Part shown: piece by piece, positions 1 to 5,679 of the stretch
Position numbering within the stretch: the stretch's first letter is position 1
Layout of the letters: each line of letters starts with the position of its first letter
DNA from: Rhodobacter sp.
GTDB lineage: Bacteria > Pseudomonadota > Alphaproteobacteria > Rhodobacterales > Rhodobacteraceae
Assembly: GCA_003536295.1 (NCBI GenBank)
Contig: DPZQ01000214.1
Location: forward strand, 1-10,856
DNA length: 10,856 nucleotides
Direction of reading: 5' to 3'
Made by a program: the position numbers and the translations under genes
Notes under the pieces: model-generated
Told to the model about the DNA's origin: nothing
Database searches by the model: none
Seen by the model: the letters and a program-made list of their open reading frames with translations, nothing else

Positions 1-26
1 GCTCTAACCAACTGAGCTAAGGCGGC
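1..26 (-). tRNA. tRNA 5' end (partial; isotype not determinable)
   Basis: Read on the minus strand from position 26, the sequence gives a seven-base acceptor strand (GCCGCCT), the TA linker at tRNA positions 8-9, then GCTC, a D-loop of AGTTGGTTA type, and GAGC closing the D-stem. This is the canonical start of a bacterial tRNA. The anticodon arm, T arm and 3' end lie outside the window, so the amino acid cannot be read. The acceptor sequence would fit a threonine tRNA in this group, but that is only a guess from memory. Confidence 0.85.
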
Positions 27-36
27 AACAGGGCCG

Positions 37-64
37 ATTTAACGCCGCTGCATTTCGATTGCAA
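37..64 (-). promoter_or_regulatory. Putative sigma-70-type promoter of the tRNA
   Basis: On the minus strand there is a TTGCAA hexamer (59-64) and a TTAAAT hexamer (37-42) separated by 16 bases. The -10 ends 10 bases before the tRNA 5' end, which leaves room for a leader of only a few bases, as is usual for tRNA genes. Matches to consensus are moderate (4 of 6 in the -10), so this is a prediction from position and spacing. Confidence 0.4.
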
Positions 65-239
65 GAGCTGGATTTGATTTTTACCGCCCCATCGGGGCCA
101 TTTAGCCCAAGCTAGCGGTTTTGCGTACTTTTCATGGCTGTGCTATGTGTCTAATTTCTGCGCCCCCTGGCTACGCCTTTTGCCTCTTGCTCAGCGGCGC
201 CATCGGGTTTACCCCGTTGAAAAAATCAAAGGACACATA

Positions 240-446
240 ATGGGCATTGATAAACAAAGTGACTTAGCTACAAATTTACAAATTGGTCCCACAAGTTTGG
301 GAATGGTGCGCATCTATGTCGAGGGCGAAGGCGTTGATCTGCCACTTGATTTTGAACCAGAAGAAGCTGAAGAGATCGCTAATGAGCTTTTGGCCGCAGC
401 AGAAGCGGCACGCGCACTGTCAGCGCCAGCAGGTAAAAAACGCTAA
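240..446 (+). CDS. Small acidic conserved protein, DUF6324-like
   Basis: A 68-residue protein of unknown function. I chose the ATG at 240 because an AAAGGA ribosome binding site lies six bases upstream (228-233). The longer in-frame reading from 147 has no such site, and its extra 31 residues look unlike protein. The N-terminal half is compact, with the stretch LQIGPTSLGMVRIYVEGEG predicted as beta strands. It is followed by an acidic, alanine-rich helix (about residues 40-60, EPEEAEEIANELLAAAEAAR) and a basic tail ending GKKR. It resembles the short roseobacter family annotated as DUF6324, an assignment made from memory of the family. The gene diverges from the tRNA. No signal peptide or membrane segment is visible, so a cytoplasmic protein is likely. 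A weak promoter may lie at 121-149 (TTGCGT, 17 bases, TATGTG). Confidence 0.8.
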   Translation: MGIDKQSDLATNLQIGPTSLGMVRIYVEGEGVDLPLDFEPEEAEEIANELLAAAEAARALSAPAGKKR

Positions 447-736
447 GCTCCCAACAAATTGCAAAGCACAATGACGTCGTGCCGGGTCGGATGGCTGCAA
501 GCGCTGAGCCGACATAGTAGACAAATTTTCACAAAGACTTCCCAGCGCGTGGAGGCTAGTGGCTCAATAGCTCCCTGTTGCATTAGCGCGGTCACCTGGG
601 CATCGGCTAAAATGATACCTGGACCTGGCGATACAATGTCGGTTGGAAACTCTAACCCGACTACCCAAAAGAAATGAACGATAAAACGAAAATAGCGCAT
701 TAGGCCGAGCGCCAAATCTGCTCTATAAAGCTCCAT
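443..736 (-). CDS. Doubtful 97-residue hypothetical ORF
   Basis: I do not recognise this protein. In favour: the ATG at 736 has a strong AGGAG motif four bases upstream (741-745), and the ORF ends with a TAG that overlaps the stop of the neighbouring plus-strand gene. Such tight tail-to-tail packing recurs elsewhere in this window. The predicted product has a short hydrophobic stretch near residues 14-30 (YFRFIVHFFWVVGLEF) and four cysteines in its last 35 residues. Against: codon use (several CTA codons, AGA, GTA) differs from the neighbouring genes, the opposite strand is also open over much of the stretch, and no domain is apparent. It could be an acquired small gene, the remnant of one, or chance. 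A call should depend on conservation. Confidence 0.18.
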   Translation of the reverse strand: MELYRADLALGLMRYFRFIVHFFWVVGLEFPTDIVSPGPGIILADAQVTALMQQGAIEPLASTRWEVFVKICLLCRLSACSHPTRHDVIVLCNLLGA

Positions 737-1063
737 TCAGCTCCTGCTTCCGATAAAATTCAGCCTTCTGTCTCACTGTGCGTGTTTTGAGAGCATACCA
801 AACAAAGGAAGAACATCAATTAACCCCGAAAGCGCTAGCACCCCTTGTTATTGTAGTTCAAAGGCCCTATCCAGGAGATGGTGATTTCTGCTCTTCACGT
901 GATGGGCCCTTTTCCAGTGGCCGATAAGCATCTCCGAGGGAGCTGGCTCTGCATGGGTTTTGGCCTAAGTATCTGGCGACCAACCTGAACACTCAGGCTC
1001 TCGGGAAATTCACGCTCGCACGGCCGCTGCGGATCTCACCGCTCTCATAAGATCTATTTTAGC
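737..1063. other. Unassigned segment downstream of nusB
   Basis: About 330 bases with no intact gene. It contains a nested inverted repeat: AAAGGCCC (860-867) can pair with GGGCCCTTT (904-912) with one bulged base, enclosing GTGA (881-884) against TCAC (895-898). There is also a five-base hairpin CCTGA/TCAGG (984-988 and 993-997) and a five-base pair GATCT/AGATC (1032-1036 and 1050-1054) just after the nusB stop. None has a proper run of T, so I do not call a nusB terminator. I compared it by eye with 6S RNA, tmRNA and SRP RNA features and found no match. Confidence 0.4.
776..964 (-). pseudogene. Possible decayed reading frame, stop-interrupted
   Basis: One minus-strand frame reads as two protein-like pieces, 38 codons (964-851) and 24 codons (847-776), split by a single TAA at 848-850 and bounded by stops at 965-967 and 773-775. 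The first piece includes SEMLIGHWKRAHHVKSRNHH and the second VLALSGLIDVLPLFGMLSKH. If the TAA were a sense codon the frame would run on for 63 codons. I recognise no family. It may be a gene remnant or a non-coding repeat that happens to read open; the evidence is only the look of the translation. Confidence 0.15.
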
Positions 1064-1528
1064 CTAAAAGCCCTCCGGCCTCGCGGCGTGGGCCATGTGA
1101 TCAATGACCGCATTCACAAATTTCGATTCTTTTCCTTCGGGGAAAAAGGCCTTGGCAACATCGACAAACTCTGAGATGACCACTTTGGGCGGCGTGGGCA
1201 TTTGAGTGAGTTCAGCACCAGCGGCACGAAATAGCGCGCGCAACACAGGGTCTATACGATCTATCGGCCATTTGGCCACCAAGGCGCGATCAGTCATTTG
1301 GTCAATGCTAGCTTGGTAATTCACCGCATGATCGACAAGCGTACGAAAATGCTTTGAATCGCCCTCGGCCATCACAACCTCATCGTAGGTTGCACCAAAA
1401 CGGAAATCTTCGAATTCGCGCATCACCGCTTCGGCGGTTTGACCTGAACTTTCCATCTGGAATAGTGCTTGCACGGCGTAAAGCCGCGCAGCCGAGCGCA
1501 TTTGTTTTTGATCAGAAATTTCCGTCAT
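1064..1528 (-). CDS. nusB: Transcription antitermination factor NusB
   Basis: NusB binds boxA RNA together with NusE (ribosomal protein S10) and promotes antitermination, notably on rRNA operons. The 154-residue product has the family's length and landmarks: an N-terminal basic helix RSAARLYAVQALFQ (11-24) that contributes to RNA binding, the central WPIDRIDPVLRALFRAAGAE (87-106), and the conserved C-terminal helices KVVISEFVDVAKAF and SKFVNAVIDHMA (115-146). The start ATG overlaps the ribH stop in an ATGA arrangement, and the only purine-rich motif (GAAGG) touches the start codon. Translation is therefore probably coupled to ribH. nusB is the last gene of the riboflavin operon here, a linkage widespread in proteobacteria. 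I see no convincing terminator after it. Confidence 0.96.
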   Translation of the reverse strand: MTEISDQKQMRSAARLYAVQALFQMESSGQTAEAVMREFEDFRFGATYDEVVMAEGDSKHFRTLVDHAVNYQASIDQMTDRALVAKWPIDRIDPVLRALFRAAGAELTQMPTPPKVVISEFVDVAKAFFPEGKESKFVNAVIDHMAHAARPEGF

Positions 1529-2043
1529 CCTTCGGTAGTGTCAAAGGCGCGAAAGCCAATGCCTTTTACTTTGTTGCTCCACTTGCGCGACAAAGCCAAA
1601 AGATGCAAGGCCGCTGCCATAGCACCGCCGCCTTTATTCTGCCCTTTGGCCTCAGCGCGCACTTTTGCTTGGTTAAAATTTTCAACGGTCAAAATGCCAT
1701 TTCCCAAACAAACCCCCTGAAGCCCCAAAAGAGTAAGGCCGCGAGACGAATCATTGCAAACCGTATCGTAATGGGTGGTTTCGCCGCGTATGACGCAACC
1801 CAACGCGACAAAACAATCATAATCGCTTTGACGCGCCGCCAAAGCGATGGTTGTCGGAATTTCCAAAGCGCCTGGCACTTCGACCAGATCGGCGTGTACA
1901 TCAACCGATTGCGCCACGGCAAGCGCGCCTTCGACCAGTTGGGCGGCTATATCTTTATAATAGGGCGCAACCACGATCAAAACTTTAACCGGCTTGTCAA
2001 AACAGGGCAGCTCTAGGCTGTGATGGGTGATGGAATTTGCCAT
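1525..2043 (-). CDS. ribH: 6,7-dimethyl-8-ribityllumazine synthase
   Basis: Condenses 5-amino-6-ribitylaminouracil with 3,4-dihydroxy-2-butanone 4-phosphate (DHBP, the RibB product) to give lumazine, the penultimate step of riboflavin synthesis. The 172-residue protein shows the family motifs in order: VEVPGALEIP (54-63), GCVIRGETTHYD (82-93) with the catalytic-region histidine at 91, GNGILTVEN (114-122), and RAEAKGQNKGGGAM (129-142) around the phosphate-binding arginine 130. It carries about a dozen residues after the usual end (GIGFRAFDTTEG), giving a slightly long C-terminus. The start ATG shares one base with the ribB stop (TAATG), and a GAGG motif lies about seven bases upstream inside ribB. 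It overlaps nusB by four bases, so ribB, ribH and nusB form a translationally coupled set. Confidence 0.97.
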   Translation of the reverse strand: MANSITHHSLELPCFDKPVKVLIVVAPYYKDIAAQLVEGALAVAQSVDVHADLVEVPGALEIPTTIALAARQSDYDCFVALGCVIRGETTHYDTVCNDSSRGLTLLGLQGVCLGNGILTVENFNQAKVRAEAKGQNKGGGAMAAALHLLALSRKWSNKVKGIGFRAFDTTEG

Positions 2044-3131
2044 TAATTGGCCTCTATCGGATGTGTACCCTCAATCGACAGGCCGTAAGCCTCAAGACCG
2101 ACGATTTTTGGGGCCTGCGAATTGGACAAAAGGGTGATTTTACTTAAGCCAAGCGCCGAAAGAATCTGTGCGCCAACCCCATATTGGCGCAGTGTTTTAG
2201 GCGCTTCGCCCTCTGCTGGGACAAGGTTTTTTGAAGTATCACGGATCAAAACAACAGCGCCACGTCCGCGCTGCGCTATAATCTCCATAGAGGTGGCCAT
2301 ATCACCACCGCCATGGCCAATGCCCAGCACATCTTGTAAAGGATTATGGGCATGCATACGAACCAATACTGGTGTATCGCCTGTCAGGTCTCCTTTGGAT
2401 AAAACAATGTGATCGGCACCGTGGGTTTGATCAGAGTAGATCCGCATTTCCCATGTGCCCCCAAATTGTGAGATAACGCTTTGGTTTGATTTTTCGACAA
2501 TCATATTGTCATAACGGCGACGATAGGCGATCAAATCAGCAATGGTGCCGATATTGAGGTTATGTTTTTGCGAAAAAATTACCAGGTCGGGCAAGCGCGC
2601 CATTGTACCGTCGTCATTCATTATTTCGCAAATTACGCCCGAGGGGTTTAACCCTGCAAGTCGCGCCACATCAACCGCGGCTTCGGTGTGGCCTGCACGC
2701 ACTAATACGCCGCCATCGCGAGCTCGTAGCGGAAAGACGTGCCCAGGAGTTGCCAAGTCAGAGGGACCTCTACTGGGGTCAATAGCTGAGGCCACCGTCA
2801 AGGCGCGATCAGCGGCAGAAATCCCAGTCGAGACCCCATCGCGCGCTTCAATAGACATTGTAAAAGCGGTTTCATGACGGCTTGAGTTCTTCGGGCTCAT
2901 CAATCCGAGCCCCAAATAATCAACCCGCTCGCCCGTCAGGGCCAGGCAAATCAGGCCGCGCCCGTGGGTCGCCATGAAATTCACTGCCTGCGACGTGCAC
3001 ATCTGCGCTGGAATGACCAAATCACCTTCATTTTCGCGATCTTCATGGTCAACCAAAATGAACATGCGGCCGTTGCGGGCATCGTCGATAATCTGTTCGA
3101 TAGAACTTAGTGCGGCAGAAAACTCGGTCAT
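2043..3131 (-). CDS. ribB: DHBP synthase RibB with degenerate RibA-like C-terminal domain (RibBX type)
   Basis: The N-terminal half (about 1-205) is 3,4-dihydroxy-2-butanone 4-phosphate synthase, which converts ribulose 5-phosphate to DHBP and formate. It carries the acidic metal-site motif DHEDRENEGDL (28-38), STGISAADRA (101-110), TPGHVFPLRARDGGVLVR (128-145) and GHTEAAVD (147-154). The C-terminal half (about 215-362) has the GTP cyclohydrolase II fold signature at its end (RQYGVGAQIL, 315-324; VGLEAYGLSI, 344-353). The region that should hold the zinc-binding cysteines reads VRMHAHNPLQDVLGIGHG (257-274), and there is no cysteine after residue 168. GTP cyclohydrolase II activity is therefore very unlikely, and a separate RibA is expected elsewhere. 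Such inactive hybrids are known and called RibBX. The start has AAGGA seven bases upstream. Confidence 0.95.
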   Translation of the reverse strand: MTEFSAALSSIEQIIDDARNGRMFILVDHEDRENEGDLVIPAQMCTSQAVNFMATHGRGLICLALTGERVDYLGLGLMSPKNSSRHETAFTMSIEARDGVSTGISAADRALTVASAIDPSRGPSDLATPGHVFPLRARDGGVLVRAGHTEAAVDVARLAGLNPSGVICEIMNDDGTMARLPDLVIFSQKHNLNIGTIADLIAYRRRYDNMIVEKSNQSVISQFGGTWEMRIYSDQTHGADHIVLSKGDLTGDTPVLVRMHAHNPLQDVLGIGHGGGDMATSMEIIAQRGRGAVVLIRDTSKNLVPAEGEAPKTLRQYGVGAQILSALGLSKITLLSNSQAPKIVGLEAYGLSIEGTHPIEAN

Positions 3132-3132
3132 C

Positions 3133-3173
3133 GTATTATCCTTATGCTGGCTCGCGAATACAATGCATAATAC
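3133..3173 (-). promoter_or_regulatory. Alternative pairings around the ribB ribosome binding site
   Basis: In the 103-base gap between ribE and ribB, plus-strand GTATTAT (3133-3139) matches ATAATAC (3167-3173) as a perfect 7-base inverted repeat. TTATGC (3142-3147) matches GCATAA (3165-3170) as a second, mutually exclusive 6-base one. In the mRNA the first stem sits directly before the ribB start codon with AAGG in its loop; the second includes the AA of that ribosome binding site. Both are AT-rich and could be chance. Confidence 0.22.
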
Positions 3174-3234
3174 CTGATTGCCATAGCAACCATGCCTAAA
3201 ACGGCGCTATTTTTTCGAATGGGAAAGGAAATGC

Positions 3235-3843
3235 TTAATCCCACTCCCTGAGCCGTGAAACATAACGGGCCACTGTGTCGATTTCTAGATTAACAAGATC
3301 GCCTTTTTTTACGCGTCCCCAATTGGTCACAGCCCGCGTATGAGCAATCAAATTGACCCCAAAGCTAACACCTGAAACTTCATTGACCGTAAGAGAGGTG
3401 CCGTTCAAGGAGACCGACCCTTTGGGAGCAATAAATTTTGCTAGAGCTTTTGGAGCGTCAAAGGTCACACGTAAACTGTCACCTTCAGGTTTGCTGGCAA
3501 TAACTTGAGCTACCCCATCCACATGACCCGAGACGATATGCCCCCCTAACTCATCACCCAGGCGCAAAGCCCGTTCAAGATTAAGCACTTGGCCCAAGTG
3601 CCAGCCGCTCAAGTTGGTGGCCCCTACCGTCTCGGCCGAGATTTGCACGTCAAACCAGCCGTGGATGCTCTCCTCATGCGATTGACCCAGTGCAACAACA
3701 GTTAAACAGACCCCATCACACGCGATCGAGGCACCAATATCTATATGCCCCACATCGTAGGTTGTCGCGATGCGCGCACGCAGGTCGCCCTCTTGGTGAA
3801 GGTTTAAGATAGTGCCTTGATCGGTAACAATACCAGTAAACAT
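3235..3843 (-). CDS. ribE: Riboflavin synthase, alpha subunit
   Basis: Catalyses dismutation of two 6,7-dimethyl-8-ribityllumazine molecules to riboflavin and 5-amino-6-ribitylaminouracil, the last step of the pathway. The 202-residue protein has the two-barrel lumazine-binding layout: it opens with the invariant MFTGIV, followed by GASIACDGVCLTVV (37-50, Cys46) and GDELGGHIVSGHVDGVA (96-112, His102), then the repeat SLNGTSLTVNEV (145-156) and NLEIDTVARYVSRL (185-198). The length is typical. The ATG at 3843 is fixed by MFTGIV and by an AAAGGGG ribosome binding site seven bases upstream (3851-3857). It is the first gene of the minus-strand riboflavin set, behind a leader of roughly 150 bases. 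The name is used as in most alphaproteobacterial annotations; ribC is a synonym in E. coli. Confidence 0.97.
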   Translation of the reverse strand: MFTGIVTDQGTILNLHQEGDLRARIATTYDVGHIDIGASIACDGVCLTVVALGQSHEESIHGWFDVQISAETVGATNLSGWHLGQVLNLERALRLGDELGGHIVSGHVDGVAQVIASKPEGDSLRVTFDAPKALAKFIAPKGSVSLNGTSLTVNEVSGVSFGVNLIAHTRAVTNWGRVKKGDLVNLEIDTVARYVSRLREWD

Positions 3844-3896
3844 CGCGCAGCCCCTTTGGTAATATCAAGGCCCAGACCTAGCCACCAAAGGGCGCG
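3844..3896 (-). promoter_or_regulatory. Hairpin sequestering the ribE ribosome binding site
   Basis: Plus-strand CCCTTTGGT (3852-3860) and ACCAAAGGG (3884-3892) form a perfect 9-base inverted repeat with a 23-base loop, and CGCG (3844-3847) can pair with CGCG (3893-3896) beyond a bulge. In the mRNA the 3' arm contains the ribE ribosome binding site AAAGGGG, so the folded form would hide it up to the start codon. The 5' arm begins with GCCC, which could instead pair with upstream GGGC (plus 3904-3907), an option that would free the site. It is not an FMN riboswitch: the conserved RFN segments are absent. The pairing is read directly; the regulatory role is inference. Confidence 0.45.
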
Positions 3897-3998
3897 GCTT
3901 CAAGCCCAAGTTGCCCCATCAAACACCCCGCCTAGCGGCCAATCTGGCCCAAAAATGAGTAAGTGCAGTTTCGAAGCGGTTTATTCACCCTATGGCGG

Positions 3999-4004
3999 AT
4001 TATA
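3999..4004 (-). promoter_or_regulatory. Putative -10 element for ribE
   Basis: A perfect TATAAT hexamer on the minus strand in the AT-rich gap between sdhE and ribE. No good -35 lies 16-18 bases upstream (TAACCA at 16), so this is an incomplete promoter. If used, transcription would begin near 3991-3993 and give a leader of about 150 bases before the ribE start. Just upstream is a TTGATCAA palindrome (4013-4020) and TTAA/TCAA half-sites spaced like a degenerate CtrA box. ribE could also be read through from sdhE. Confidence 0.35.
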
Positions 4005-4061
4005 ATTAAATTTTGATCAATGGTTAAATCAAGTAATAGTTTGAACAGTTAAGATTTGCAA

Positions 4062-4373
4062 TTAAACTTGTAGTTTGGTTCCGGACATCAGTCTTACGCG
4101 GGCATGTGTGGCGATTTTAGCCATTAAAGCAGCAAATGCGGCGGGGGCCGGGGTTTGGCCTAAGACCATGGGCAAAAGGTCTTGGTCATTGGTGTGTAAA
4201 ATTTGATCAAAGATTTCAAGCTCATCTAAGGGCATCTTTGGTAAATGGGCGTCGGCATAGGGACCTAAGATTAGGTCCATTTCCTTTGTACCGCGCCGCC
4301 ACGCCCGCATTTTCATCCGCTTTAGACGGTTTTCGGCCAATTCTGTGGGGGCTGTCGGCTGCGAATATGTCAC
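4062..4373 (-). CDS. sdhE: FAD assembly factor SdhE
   Basis: SdhE (DUF339/Sdh5 family) assists covalent attachment of FAD to the succinate dehydrogenase flavoprotein subunit in the cytoplasm. The 103-residue product contains the family hallmark KRMKMRAWRRGTKEMDLILG (18-37), including the RGxxE motif (R27 G28 to E31) needed for flavinylation. Later comes LDELEIFDQILHTNDQDLL (49-67), the second conserved block. The C-terminal extension (APAAF to LQV) is a little longer than in E. coli. The start is GTG at 4373 with AGGA eight bases upstream (4382-4385); the next in-frame methionine would cut into the hallmark. It diverges from the aminotransferase gene across 96 bases and lies 218 bases upstream of ribE, linking FAD precursor supply with FAD use, though that link may be coincidence. 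Confidence 0.93.
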   Translation of the reverse strand: MTYSQPTAPTELAENRLKRMKMRAWRRGTKEMDLILGPYADAHLPKMPLDELEIFDQILHTNDQDLLPMVLGQTPAPAAFAALMAKIATHARVRLMSGTKLQV

Positions 4374-4469
4374 GCGATCTATCCTTTGATGTCAGGTTTT
4401 TCTTGCCCCTCTTTAAACCGCGTCATAAGACAAACCAACCGCAATCGCACATCGCCCTAGGAGATATTC

Positions 4470-5672
4470 ATGGTGTTTTTGTCAGACACTTTAGCCCGCG
4501 TTAAACCTTCAGCAACGATTGTAGTCTCAACCAAAGCGGCCGAGCTTAAGACGCAAGGCCAAGACATCATTAGCCTGGGCGCGGGTGAGCCCGATTTCGA
4601 CACGCCTGAAAATATCAAAGCTGCGGCTATTAGAGCCATTCATGCGGGCAAAACTAAATATACCGCCGTTGATGGCATCCCCGAACTTAAAGCCGCCATT
4701 TGCGCAAAATTCGCCCGCGAAAATGGTCTTGACTACAAGCCTGCTCAGGTCTCGGTAGGCACGGGCGGCAAGCAAATTCTTTATAACGCCCTGATGGCCA
4801 CCCTAAACTCCGGCGATGAAGTGATCATCCCTGCCCCCTACTGGGTCAGCTATCCCGATATGGTCATGCTGGCAGGTGGCACCCCAGTTGCGGTGCCTGC
4901 AGGAATTCAAACCAATTTCAAATTGACCCCTGAAAAGCTAGAAGCAGCCATCACTCCAAAAACCAAATGGTTTATCTTCAACTCACCCTCAAACCCAACA
5001 GGGGCGGGCTATACCAAGGCTGAACTCAAGGGGTTGACCGATGTTTTAATGCGTCACCCCCATGTTTGGGTGATGTCGGATGATATGTATGAACATCTGG
5101 TATTTGATGATTTCAAATTCTGCACCCCTGCCGAAATCGAACCCGGCCTTTATGAGCGGACGCTGACGTGTAACGGCGTATCAAAGGCCTATGCAATGAC
5201 GGGATGGCGCATTGGCTATGCCGCGGGGCCAGTGGCGCTGATCAAGGCGATGGCTACTATCCAAAGCCAGTCCACCTCAAACCCCAGTTCCGTGTCGCAA
5301 TATGCCGCCCTTGAGGCCCTAACTGGCCCACAAGATTTTCTTGCCGACAATCGCGCCCTGTTCCAGCGCCGCCGTGACTTGGTTGTGACTATGCTGAATG
5401 CGGCACAAGGCATCACATGCCCTAATCCTGAAGGTGCTTTTTATGTCTACCCTGACATTTCAGGCTGCATTGGGAAAGCCAGCGCTAAAGGGCGTAAGAT
5501 TATAAACGACGAAGCCTTTGTCACGGCATTGTTGGAAGAAACGGGTGTGGCGGTGGTGTTCGGGGCGGCCTTTGGTCTTTCACCTAATTTCAGGGTCAGC
5601 TACGCGACCTCAGATGAAGTTTTGGCCGAAGCTTGTTTGCGCATTCAACGGTTCTGCGCAGCCTTAGTTTAG
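4470..5672 (+). CDS. aatA: Aspartate aminotransferase (class I PLP-dependent; possibly also prephenate aminotransferase)
   Basis: Transfers the amino group between aspartate and 2-oxoglutarate using pyridoxal phosphate; many members of this subgroup (I-beta) also transaminate prephenate to arogenate. The 400-residue protein shows all fold type I landmarks: SLGAGEPDFDTP (35-46), YTAVDGIPELKAA (64-76), the ring-stacking PYWVSYPD (123-130), NSPSNPTGAGY (171-181) with Asn175, SDDMYEHLVF (203-212) with Asp204 and Tyr207, the PLP lysine in SKAYAMTGWRIGY (238-250, Lys239), and the substrate carboxylate-binding arginine in FRVSYA (374-379, Arg375). The ATG at 4470 follows AGGAG by six bases. A weak promoter may lie at 4403-4431 (TTGCCC, 17 bases, TAAGAC). 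It ends seven bases from the MATE stop codon. Substrate preference cannot be settled from sequence alone. Confidence 0.93.
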   Translation: MVFLSDTLARVKPSATIVVSTKAAELKTQGQDIISLGAGEPDFDTPENIKAAAIRAIHAGKTKYTAVDGIPELKAAICAKFARENGLDYKPAQVSVGTGGKQILYNALMATLNSGDEVIIPAPYWVSYPDMVMLAGGTPVAVPAGIQTNFKLTPEKLEAAITPKTKWFIFNSPSNPTGAGYTKAELKGLTDVLMRHPHVWVMSDDMYEHLVFDDFKFCTPAEIEPGLYERTLTCNGVSKAYAMTGWRIGYAAGPVALIKAMATIQSQSTSNPSSVSQYAALEALTGPQDFLADNRALFQRRRDLVVTMLNAAQGITCPNPEGAFYVYPDISGCIGKASAKGRKIINDEAFVTALLEETGVAVVFGAAFGLSPNFRVSYATSDEVLAEACLRIQRFCAALV

Positions 5673-5679
5673 GCCAATA

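Noticed and set aside
84..98. GCCCC/GGGGC hairpin between the tRNA and the small acidic gene
   Set aside because: A five-base stem without a T run after it on either strand, and no gene that ends there.
560..600. Reverse-transcriptase-like motif (QQGAIEPLAS) in the 97-codon ORF
   Set aside because: A single short resemblance with no following polymerase motifs; treated as chance.
1..1063. tRNA-associated integrative element
   Set aside because: Integrases usually target the 3' end of a tRNA, which lies outside the window; no integrase, direct repeat or phage gene is visible on this side.
1354..2016. Long plus-strand ORF of 220 codons opposite nusB and ribH
   Set aside because: It runs antisense to two unmistakable genes, and its translation shows no domain; it is a shadow of their codon bias.
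4006..4030. CtrA or FNR binding site upstream of ribE
   Set aside because: TTAA-N7-TCAA is one base off a CtrA box, and the TTGAT/ATCAA halves are spaced ten bases rather than four; both are too weak in an AT-rich stretch.
3844..4061. FMN riboswitch upstream of ribE
   Set aside because: AGGGTGAATAAACC (about 3978-3991, minus strand) recalls part of one RFN segment, but the other conserved segments and the multi-helix layout are missing.
4136..4504. Plus-strand ORF of 122 codons opposite sdhE
   Set aside because: It overlaps sdhE in antisense and runs into the aminotransferase start; the conserved sdhE motifs identify the real gene.
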